Positions 1-6,734 of a DNA stretch of 18,415 nt are shown piece by piece (within the stretch, counting starts at the first letter, position 1; every line of letters starts with the position of its first letter). Under the pieces are notes generated by a model. The model was not told where the DNA came from. It saw only the letters and a list, made by a program, of their open reading frames with translations, and searched no databases. The position numbers and the translations under genes were made by a program. The stretch comes from Alphaproteobacteria bacterium. GTDB lineage: Bacteria > Pseudomonadota > Alphaproteobacteria > Puniceispirillales > UBA1172. The stretch is taken from positions 1 through 18,415 of the forward strand of contig JALRFL010000100.1 of the NCBI GenBank assembly GCA_023259875.1, given 5' to 3'.

Positions 1-746
1 GCATTACGTTGGAACTTATTATCCAGGACAACGACATTATTTTGATCAACGTTGGTTCGCATGATGAGGTTTGTGATTTGCCTCTGGAAACTCAAGCGAA
101 ATTGGTGAGAACGCTTCAAGATCAACGCTTCCGCCGCTTGGGTGGATCGTCTGAGGTGGTTGTAGATGTTCGGGTCATCAGCGCATCGTCTCATGATGTT
201 AAATCCGAAGTGGCAGAAGGGAATTTCCGCGAAGATTTGTTTTATCGCTTGAGTGTGGTGCCAATCTCTGTGCCGCCCCTTTCGCGCCGGCGCGAAGATA
301 TCCCCGAATTGGCACGCTATTTTCTCAATAAACGCTTGGCAACGGAAGGGGGGCGCAAACTCAATTTTACGCCTGCTAGTATTGCCACCCTTGAGACTTA
401 CGCATGGCCAGGTAATATCACCCAATTAAGAAACATGGTCGATTGGCTGGTGATCATGATTGATCGCAACACGCATCAGATAACCCCTGATGACTTGCCA
501 TCAGAAATCACCGGGAAATCTGGTATGGCATCAGGGGATAGCCTATCAAGTGCGGTGGCTATGCCACTAAAAGAAGCCCGTGAGCAATTTGAAACCCAAT
601 ATTTGATATCGCAGTTATCGCGTTTTAATGGCAATATATCCAAAACAGCGGCGTTTATCGGAATGGAGCGTTCTGCCTTGCACCGAAAGCTGAAAAATCT
701 GGGTATTCAGATAGAATCCTCTGATACCTTGGGGGAAAACGAATGA
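1..746 (+). CDS. ntrX: NtrX-type response regulator, C-terminal part (5' end outside window)
   Basis: This is the 3' part of a sigma-54-activator-like response regulator, read in frame from base 3; the receiver domain and Walker A lie off the left edge. Visible are the second half of the AAA+ domain (DLPLETQAKLVRTLQDQRF, then the arginine-finger segment FREDLFYRL, then PPLSRRREDIPELARYF), the WPGN segment, and a C-terminal Fis-type helix-turn-helix (GNISKTAAFIGMERSALHRK). The wording (PLETQ, VRVLQ-like, WPGN-QLRN-V-WL) and the downstream trkA-hfq order fit NtrX, partner of the NtrY sensor kinase, rather than NtrC. Odd points: the Walker B region reads IILINVGSHDEV instead of the usual GTLLLDEV, sensor I has SS where TN is usual, and the sensor II arginine after WPGN is Thr (bases 420-422). 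It may therefore bind DNA without normal ATPase activity; that is inference. Its stop overlaps the trkA start as ATGA. Confidence 0.85.
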   Translation, partial: ITLELIIQDNDIILINVGSHDEVCDLPLETQAKLVRTLQDQRFRRLGGSSEVVVDVRVISASSHDVKSEVAEGNFREDLFYRLSVVPISVPPLSRRREDIPELARYFLNKRLATEGGRKLNFTPASIATLETYAWPGNITQLRNMVDWLVIMIDRNTHQITPDDLPSEITGKSGMASGDSLSSAVAMPLKEAREQFETQYLISQLSRFNGNISKTAAFIGMERSALHRKLKNLGIQIESSDTLGENE

Positions 747-2125
747 AAATCGTAATTTGTGGAGCAGGGCAGGTAGGCTTTAGCATCGCTGGGCATTTGT
801 CTGAAGAAAACAATGATGTGACCATCATTGATGAAAACGAAGAATTGATCCAGCGCGTGACAGATCATCACAATGTGCGTGGGGTGATCGGTGTGCCGTC
901 GCATCCTGATATTCTTGCTCAAGCGGATGTTGGCAATGCCGATATGATGATTGCGGTCACGACCTCTGACGAAATTAATATGGTGGCTTGTCAGGTAGCG
1001 CATTCCATTTATCGCACGCCATTAAAAATTGCGCGTATTCATTCGCGCAGTTATCTAAACCCGACTTATGCAGACCTGTTTTCATCAGACAATTTGCCAA
1101 TTGATCATATCATTTCCCCTGAAGTCGAGCTGTCGCAGGCGGTGTTAAGACGCCTCAAAGTGCCAGGGGCTTTTGATGTTGGCAGTATGTGTGATGATAA
1201 AATCCGCATTATTGGGGTGAAATGCACTTCACATTGCCCCATCCTAGGCTCGCCCATTCGCTATCTGGCAGATTTGTTTGATGATTTGAAAATGAGCATT
1301 GTTGCCATTCTGCGCGGCAATGAGGTAATCGTTCCGCGTGATGGCAGTGGAAAGATGCTAGAAGGGGATCAGGTTTATTTTGTTTGTGAAGAAAGCCATC
1401 TTGCGCGTGCCATGGCTAGTTTTGGTCATGAAGAACCTGAGAGCCGCAAAATTCTGATCGCTGGCGCAGGGAATGTCGGAACTCTCGTTGCTAACGCCGT
1501 CCATCAAGCGATTGATTCTTCGCATCAGACCATCATTGAAATGAATAAGGATACGGCGCGAAACGCGGCCTTAACCTTGCCGCAGAACATTACCATCATT
1601 AATGGCGATGCCCTCGATCCGGAAATTTTAACTGAGGGCGGTGTTGAGGATGTTGATACCTTTATCGCTCTAACCGATGACGATGAGGTGAATGTTCTAT
1701 CCTCACTTCTGGCGCGCCGTTTTGGGGCAACGCATGTGGTGACACTGATCAAGATGGCAAGCTTTGTGCCGTTAATTGCTACCTTGGGTGTGGATTCGGT
1801 GATTAACCCACCTGCCATTACCGTTTCAAGTATCCTTGAACATGTTCGCCGCGGCCGTGTGAACGACATTCATACCATCATTGAGGAAAAGGGTGAGATC
1901 ATGGAGATTGAGGCCTTAGCATCCTCGTCTCTGGTGGGAACGCCGTTGCGGTCTGCCAAACTTCCCAAAGGGGCAGTGGTTGGCGCGGTTCTTCACAGGG
2001 GTGAGTTTATCATCCCACGCGGCGATACGGTGATTCAGGCCGGTGACAAAGTCATTCTGTTTGTCGCCAGGGGGTATATTGATGAGGTGGAAAGGATGCT
2101 ATCTGTTCGGATAGATTTCTTCTGA
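743..2125 (+). CDS. trkA: Trk system potassium uptake regulator TrkA
   Basis: TrkA is the cytosolic NAD(H)-binding ring subunit that gates TrkH/TrkG potassium channels at the inner membrane. The 460-residue protein matches the usual two-copy layout: RCK-N (residues 1-125) with the nucleotide-binding turn GAGQVG at 7-12, RCK-C (about 140-225), a second RCK-N with GAGNVG at 241-246, and a second RCK-C (about 375-455). E. coli TrkA is 458 residues, so it appears complete. The start is supported by a GGGGGA stretch at 731-736 and by the 4-base overlap with ntrX, indicating translational coupling in an ntrX-trkA operon, an order known from other alphaproteobacteria. No trkH is visible here; the channel must be encoded elsewhere. 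Confidence 0.96.
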   Translation: MKIVICGAGQVGFSIAGHLSEENNDVTIIDENEELIQRVTDHHNVRGVIGVPSHPDILAQADVGNADMMIAVTTSDEINMVACQVAHSIYRTPLKIARIHSRSYLNPTYADLFSSDNLPIDHIISPEVELSQAVLRRLKVPGAFDVGSMCDDKIRIIGVKCTSHCPILGSPIRYLADLFDDLKMSIVAILRGNEVIVPRDGSGKMLEGDQVYFVCEESHLARAMASFGHEEPESRKILIAGAGNVGTLVANAVHQAIDSSHQTIIEMNKDTARNAALTLPQNITIINGDALDPEILTEGGVEDVDTFIALTDDDEVNVLSSLLARRFGATHVVTLIKMASFVPLIATLGVDSVINPPAITVSSILEHVRRGRVNDIHTIIEEKGEIMEIEALASSSLVGTPLRSAKLPKGAVVGAVLHRGEFIIPRGDTVIQAGDKVILFVARGYIDEVERMLSVRIDFF

Positions 2126-2160
2126 TAGGACGGCGTTATTGTCTTTCTGTGTAATTACAT

Positions 2161-2190
2161 TTGCTAAAATAGCAGTTCCTAATATAAGAT
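2161..2190 (+). promoter_or_regulatory. Candidate hfq promoter
   Basis: In the 105-base gap between trkA and hfq, TTGCTA (2161-2166) is followed after 16 bases by TATAAG (2183-2188), or after 18 bases by TAAGAT. The match to the sigma-70 consensus is partial and the surroundings are AT-rich, which makes chance matches likely. A separate hfq promoter would fit the gap size. Confidence 0.3.
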
Positions 2191-2230
2191 AGTAAAATAA
2201 GTGCATAACCAAAGAAAAAGAGGATAAATA

Positions 2231-2476
2231 ATGGCACAAGATAAAAGTCAAAATCTTCAAGAAACCTTTCTTAACGCTATCAGAAAAGACCACGCATCAG
2301 TAACAGTGTTTTTGGTAAATGGGGTGAAATTGCAAGGCATCGTGACTTGGTTTGATAATTTCTCATTGCTGCTAAAGCGCGATCAGCATGTCCAATTGGT
2401 TTATAAACACGCAATCTCTACCATCATGCCAACTAATCCGATTTCTTTGCATGATGAAGATGGCGACGACATTTAA
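2231..2476 (+). CDS. hfq: RNA chaperone Hfq
   Basis: Hfq is a hexameric Sm-like protein that pairs small RNAs with mRNAs. The 81-residue protein has the Sm1 motif (about residues 10-50, with VFLVNGVKLQG and TWFDNFSLLLKR) and the Sm2 motif with the diagnostic YKHAISTIMP (59-68), which carries residues of the proximal RNA site. The C-terminal tail after residue 68 is short and acidic (HDEDGDD), typical of alphaproteobacterial Hfq. Start ATG 2231 is preceded by AGAGGA at 2219-2224, well spaced. Upstream is trkA on the same strand; downstream mazG faces it. In many relatives hflX follows hfq directly, but here hflX is at 10957. Confidence 0.98.
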   Translation: MAQDKSQNLQETFLNAIRKDHASVTVFLVNGVKLQGIVTWFDNFSLLLKRDQHVQLVYKHAISTIMPTNPISLHDEDGDDI

Positions 2477-2503
2477 CCGCTTTCAGTAAACATCATTTCA
2501 TAG

Positions 2504-2528
2504 ACCAAGCGTAATTATTCGCCTTGGT
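2504..2528. terminator. Candidate terminator hairpin between hfq and mazG
   Basis: ACCAAGCG (2504-2511) and CGCCTTGGT (2520-2528) form an eight-pair stem with one bulged G around the loop TAATTATT. It sits 28 bases after the hfq stop, in the convergent gap before the mazG stop, where a bidirectional terminator would be expected. The following TTAAACCTT is only a weak U tract, so intrinsic termination is uncertain. Confidence 0.4.
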
Positions 2529-2587
2529 TAAACCTTGCGTGTGAATGCACGATGGATGGATAGGCACTTGGTCAGGTTATGATCTCA

Positions 2588-3469
2588 TCAAGGTAGGCGT
2601 TTGGCGTCTTGCCACCATGCTTCCATTTGATTGAGGTCGATGTCTTTTAACGATTGGCCTTGGGCTTTGGCCATATCTTCAATATGCGCAAATCGCTGAA
2701 TAAACTTTCGGTTTGTGCCGGCTAGGGCATCTTCGGGGTCAATATCCAGCTTGCGTGCCAGATTGACCAAAACAAAGAGCATATCCCCTAATTCATCACT
2801 TATCGCCTTCTGGTCGGGCTTGGCTTTATTGATTTCTTCTTCTAATTCGGTTGTTTCTTCGCGGATTTTATCTAGCACCAGGTCTGGGCTGGGCCAGTCA
2901 AAACCAACCCTTGCGGCGCGGTTCTGAAGTTTTAAGGCGCGTTTGATGGCAGGCAATGTGGTCGCGATTCCATCCAGCAGGCTTGTCTCGCCTTTGGCGG
3001 CACGCTCTTTTTCTTTGATGTCTTCCCATTGTGCCCGAACACCATCAGCGTCTTTTTGCTTTTCTTTGTCAAAGATATGGGGGTGACGGCTTATCATCTT
3101 GCGGTTGATGGCAGCGGCGATGTCGGCCAGACCAAAGGTTCCGGCCTCACTGGCGATTTGCGCTTGAAAGACAATCTGTAACAACAGATCGCCAAGCTCA
3201 TCACACAGCGCCGTTTGGTCATTGTTTTGTATCGCCTCTGCAACCTCATACGCTTCTTCGATAGTGTATGGGGAAATGCTGGCATGGGTTTGCTTCAAAT
3301 CCCATGGGCAGCCATCTTGTGGGTCACGCAAGCGGCGCATAATATTGACTAAGGCCAAAACCGCGTCAGTGATGTCACGATCTGTTGAGGATTGCTCAAG
3401 GGGGGCTTCAGGGGTATTGCTGCTGGGCGTCGTCATCATCCTGCCGAAAGGGTCTAAGGGGTTTGTCAT
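2588..3469 (-). CDS. mazG: Nucleoside triphosphate pyrophosphohydrolase MazG
   Basis: MazG hydrolyses (d)NTPs to NMP and pyrophosphate and is thought to clear aberrant nucleotides and, in E. coli, to lower ppGpp under starvation. The 293-residue protein has two tandem MazG folds. The N-terminal one shows CPWD (54-57), EEAYE (71-75) and DELGD (90-94). The C-terminal one shows EE (204-205), EEE (210-212) and DELGD (225-229), the Mg2+-binding helices. It ends with the usual EAWWQDAK. About 30 low-complexity residues (rich in Pro, Ser, Thr) precede the first fold, making it longer than the 263-residue E. coli protein. The Shine-Dalgarno site is weak, so a start at Met11 or Met12 is possible. It converges on hfq and is divergent from the DUF502 gene (72-base gap). 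Confidence 0.95.
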   Translation of the reverse strand: MTNPLDPFGRMMTTPSSNTPEAPLEQSSTDRDITDAVLALVNIMRRLRDPQDGCPWDLKQTHASISPYTIEEAYEVAEAIQNNDQTALCDELGDLLLQIVFQAQIASEAGTFGLADIAAAINRKMISRHPHIFDKEKQKDADGVRAQWEDIKEKERAAKGETSLLDGIATTLPAIKRALKLQNRAARVGFDWPSPDLVLDKIREETTELEEEINKAKPDQKAISDELGDMLFVLVNLARKLDIDPEDALAGTNRKFIQRFAHIEDMAKAQGQSLKDIDLNQMEAWWQDAKRLP

Positions 3470-3541
3470 ATTTTTGCCATCAGATCATCCTATCAATCTC
3501 ATCTGATTAGTGCTACATATAAAGACAATTGAAACGAACGA

Positions 3542-4210
3542 ATGAGCAAAGTCATGTTAAGCCATTTTCGGCGCTGGTTTTTTTCCGGTATTCTGATTAC
3601 GGCTCCTCTGGCCCTTACCATTTATGTCACTTGGGCGTTGATCACATTTATTGATGATCAGGTGGCCAGTGTTCTTCCTGAATGGTTAAACCCACAATTT
3701 TATGTCGGCTTTCCCTTGCCCGGATATGGGATTATTATCGCCGCGATTTGTTTTATTCTTATCGGTGCCTTGACCGCTGGCATTCTGGGCAAGTTGATTT
3801 TGACGATGTTTGATCGTCTGGCAAACCGTTTGCCGTTGGTGCGTTCGCTTTATGGGGGCTCAAAACAGATCCTTGAAACGATTATGGCTAGCCAGTCTGA
3901 CGCGTTTCGTGAGGTGGTGTTGGTGGAATATCCCCGCCGCGGTATCTGGGCCATTGGCTTTGTCACAGGCGTCACCAAAGGTGAGGTTCAGGCCTTATCA
4001 AAAGAAAATCTGATCAATGTGTTTGTGCCGACAACGCCTAATCCTACCTCTGGGTTTTTGCTGTTCTTTAAGCGCGACGACACGCTGATCCTTGATATGT
4101 CCGTGGAAGAAGCGGTAAAAATGGTGGTATCAGGTGGCATTGTTACCCCTGAAGACCCAAATAAAAATCGCGAAGCCGTCTCCCTTACAGAACTAAGTGG
4201 CGGCGAATAA
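3542..4210 (+). CDS. DUF502 family inner-membrane protein
   Basis: The 222-residue protein matches the DUF502 family: two hydrophobic segments near the N-terminus (about residues 13-37 and 61-88) separated by a short periplasmic-looking loop containing PLPGYG, then RLPLVRSLYGGSKQ (96-109) and the family signature VEYPRRGIWAIGFVTG (128-143), then a C-terminal soluble part with FVPTTPNPTSGF. No enzymatic role is established for the family; membership is recognised by sequence only. The first ATG (3542) has little Shine-Dalgarno signal; Met5 is an alternative. It is divergent from mazG and converges on recG with only 14 bases between the stops. In other alphaproteobacteria DUF502 genes are also found beside recG, so this adjacency looks conserved. 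Confidence 0.9.
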   Translation: MSKVMLSHFRRWFFSGILITAPLALTIYVTWALITFIDDQVASVLPEWLNPQFYVGFPLPGYGIIIAAICFILIGALTAGILGKLILTMFDRLANRLPLVRSLYGGSKQILETIMASQSDAFREVVLVEYPRRGIWAIGFVTGVTKGEVQALSKENLINVFVPTTPNPTSGFLLFFKRDDTLILDMSVEEAVKMVVSGGIVTPEDPNKNREAVSLTELSGGE

Positions 4211-4224
4211 CCTATTTTTGTGGG

Positions 4225-6339
4225 CTAACCGCCTGCCAGATAGCTGACGGCGCGATCACGCTCAAACAAAGCCATGAGGATGCGCTGTGCTTCGTGTGGA
4301 TCAGTACCAAGATTAGCATCTTTGGCAATGATATCTTGGGCGGCATCATGCGCGAGTGTGAGCAAATCTTCATGATACGCCAAATCAGCTAAGAGAAACT
4401 CTGGATCACCAGATTGGCGTTTGCCTAGAACTTCCCCGGGGCCGCGCAGGCGCAAATCTTCTGCCGCGATACGAAACCCGTCATCGGTCTCTCTCATAAT
4501 GGATAAACGCGAACGCGCCACTTCCCCAAGTGGGGCATGATAAAGCAAAACGCATGAGGATTTATCTGCCCCACGACCAACACGGCCTCGCAACTGATGC
4601 AATTGAGCCAAGCCAAAACGCTCTGCGGATTCAATGATCATTATGGTGGCTTCTGGGATATCGACACCAACTTCGATCACGGTCGTGGCGATTAAGAGGC
4701 AAGATTGTCCCTGTCGGAACTGCTCCATCGCTTCCTCGCGTTCTTCGGTTTTCATGCGACCATGAACCAAAACGGGGTTTAACTCTGGCAAGCTAGCCGA
4801 TAACTCTGTGAAACGCTGTTCGGCGGCGGCGACATCCAAGACATCGGATTCTTCAATCAATGGGCATATCCAATAGGCGCGCTGATTTTTTGAAACCGTC
4901 TGGCGAAGGCGCATGACAATATCATCAAGGCGTTCCATCGGCATAGCGGTTGTCGTGATAGGCTGACGGTTAGCAGGTTTCTCATCCAAAACAGAGGTGT
5001 TCAAATCCCCATAAGCCGTCATGGCTAGGGTGCGCGGAATGGGGGTTGCGGTCATTAATAGCACATCTACCGCATCGCCTTTTTGACCAAGAATGAGGCG
5101 TTGGCGAACACCAAAACGGTGTTGTTCATCAATCACAACTAGCCCCAGATCATCAAACACCGTGTGTTCAGAAATCAGAGCATGAGTGCCGATAATCACC
5201 TTTGCCGCGCCATTACCAATCGCCTCTAGGGCGGCGCGTTTTTCTGGCGCTTTCATGCGACCGACCAAGAGGCATGGGGCAATATCCAATGGTCTTAATA
5301 TTTTGCTGATGGTCTCAAAATGCTGTCTGGCCAGTACCTCGGTTGGGGCAATAATCGCCGCCTGCACGCCTGTTTCAACCACTTGCAATATTGCCATAAT
5401 GGCAACCATGGTCTTGCCAGCCCCAACATCCCCTTGCAACAGCCGAAGCATTCGGGTTTCGGCTTGCTGATCGGCGGTAATATCTTGGATCACCCGTTGT
5501 TGCGCCCCGGTTAGGGAAAAGGGAAGTGAAGCCAGCAATTTTTGCCGCAATTCCCCTGATGCTTTGAACGCGCGGCCGTTTCCTGCCATGCTGTGTTGCC
5601 TTACTAGAGCTAACGCCAATTGGTTGGCAAGAAGCTCATCATACGCCAGCCGCATTCGGACAGGACTGCCGGGCATCACATCCGCGTCACTGACAGGATG
5701 ATGCAATTTGGTCATGGCGATATGCCAATCCGGCCAGCCAAAGCGCGTTTTGATGCTGGGATCAATCCATTCTGGCAAGGATGGCAATTGCTTTAAGGCT
5801 TCGGCTAGGGCGCTGCGAAGGGGTTTGGCCGTAAGTCCGGCGGTTAGGGGATAAACCGGTTCATGCTTAGGAATGGTTTCGGCCTTATCAGGCGGCACGA
5901 TATGATCAGGGTGAGCCATTTGCAGCTGCTGTTTATACCATTCTGCTCGTCCACTGATCAGCCTAGCTTCACCCACAGGCAACTGTTTTGATAAATAATC
6001 GCCTTTGACATGAAAAAAGATCAGCTCAACTTGGCCTGTGGCATGATCACATAAAATGCGATAAGGGCGGCGTGTCCGTGGTGGCGGCTTATCATGAAAG
6101 GTCGGTGTGAGGAGAAGAGTGACCACCTCACCATCAGCAATTTGTGTCAGGTTTTGGCGTTCATGGCGATGAATTAACCCAACAGGAACATGGCGCAACA
6201 AATCAATGGCATAAGGGCCAATGCGCTTGCTGATAATGCCCGAAAGACGTGGGCCTATTCCTTTAAGCGTCTCAACGCCGCGGAACAGGGGAAACAACGC
6301 CATGGGCCGTTCAAATTTCCGATAGCCGCTTTCGCTCAT
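4225..6339 (-). CDS. recG: ATP-dependent DNA helicase RecG
   Basis: RecG remodels stalled replication forks and branched recombination intermediates. The 704-residue protein has the N-terminal wedge region (KGIGPRL at 26-32, OB-fold through about residue 165), then a superfamily 2 helicase core: Walker A GDVGAGKT (303-310), APTEVLARQH (331-340), Walker B DEQH (404-407), TATPIPRTL (430-438), and the C-terminal QLRGRVGRG motif. The length is normal. ATG 6339 has a GAGTGA just upstream; Met13 (base 6303) starts a sequence closer to typical RecG N-termini (ALFPLFRGVETLKGIGP) and is a plausible alternative. It is divergent from sdhE, sharing the 105-base gap 6340-6444; recG-sdhE-mfd clustering is common in alphaproteobacteria. 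Confidence 0.97.
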   Translation of the reverse strand: MSESGYRKFERPMALFPLFRGVETLKGIGPRLSGIISKRIGPYAIDLLRHVPVGLIHRHERQNLTQIADGEVVTLLLTPTFHDKPPPRTRRPYRILCDHATGQVELIFFHVKGDYLSKQLPVGEARLISGRAEWYKQQLQMAHPDHIVPPDKAETIPKHEPVYPLTAGLTAKPLRSALAEALKQLPSLPEWIDPSIKTRFGWPDWHIAMTKLHHPVSDADVMPGSPVRMRLAYDELLANQLALALVRQHSMAGNGRAFKASGELRQKLLASLPFSLTGAQQRVIQDITADQQAETRMLRLLQGDVGAGKTMVAIMAILQVVETGVQAAIIAPTEVLARQHFETISKILRPLDIAPCLLVGRMKAPEKRAALEAIGNGAAKVIIGTHALISEHTVFDDLGLVVIDEQHRFGVRQRLILGQKGDAVDVLLMTATPIPRTLAMTAYGDLNTSVLDEKPANRQPITTTAMPMERLDDIVMRLRQTVSKNQRAYWICPLIEESDVLDVAAAEQRFTELSASLPELNPVLVHGRMKTEEREEAMEQFRQGQSCLLIATTVIEVGVDIPEATIMIIESAERFGLAQLHQLRGRVGRGADKSSCVLLYHAPLGEVARSRLSIMRETDDGFRIAAEDLRLRGPGEVLGKRQSGDPEFLLADLAYHEDLLTLAHDAAQDIIAKDANLGTDPHEAQRILMALFERDRAVSYLAGG

Positions 6340-6444
6340 ATTTCACTCATACGCTATATTTTTGTGCTTGGCTATGATATCCCCATAGCTTTCTGAATGG
6401 GTCATATTGTCGTGGCCTTATTATGGTTTTGAGGAAAAGCGGAA
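6340..6444. promoter_or_regulatory. Divergent recG / sdhE-mfd intergenic region
   Basis: This 105-base gap must hold the start signals for both recG (leftward) and the sdhE-mfd pair (rightward). TATTAT at 6419-6424 could serve as a rightward -10 element, but no convincing -35 box lies at the right distance. GAGGA (6431-6435) is a likely ribosome site for sdhE. No strong palindrome or LexA-type site is evident. Confidence 0.35.
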
Positions 6445-6717
6445 ATGGGCGAGACAAGCGAGCAACGGGTAAGGCGATTGATTTATCAGTCTTGTTATAC
6501 GGGAACCCGTGAAACCGACACTTTGCTATGCCAATTTGCACGGGATGTGTTGCCTCAATTAGATGAAGACGGGCTAAACAGTTATGAAGATTTGCTGGCC
6601 TTAGGGGATGGGGTGATTTGGGAAATCATCAGTGGCCAAAGACCACAACCTGCCAATTTTGATACCAAGGCCTTAGATATGTTGATGGCTCATGTTGAGA
6701 GCCGATCCAAAGAATAA
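6445..6717 (+). CDS. sdhE: FAD assembly factor SdhE (succinate dehydrogenase assembly factor 2 family)
   Basis: SdhE helps attach FAD covalently to the SdhA subunit of succinate dehydrogenase. The 90-residue protein has the family layout: RRLIYQSCYTGTRETD (residues 10-25), followed by LLCQFARDVLPQLDEDGL, then YEDLL and a DGVIWEIISG segment matching the family's D-L-W-I pattern, and a helical end. The family motif RGxxE, which contacts the flavoprotein, here reads TGTRE (19-23): Gly and Glu are kept but Arg is Thr. GAGGA at 6431-6435 supports the start. It lies 17 bases before mfd, probably in one transcript, and is divergent from recG. Confidence 0.9.
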   Translation: MGETSEQRVRRLIYQSCYTGTRETDTLLCQFARDVLPQLDEDGLNSYEDLLALGDGVIWEIISGQRPQPANFDTKALDMLMAHVESRSKE

Positions 6718-6734
6718 TCTGGCTTGATACGCTT

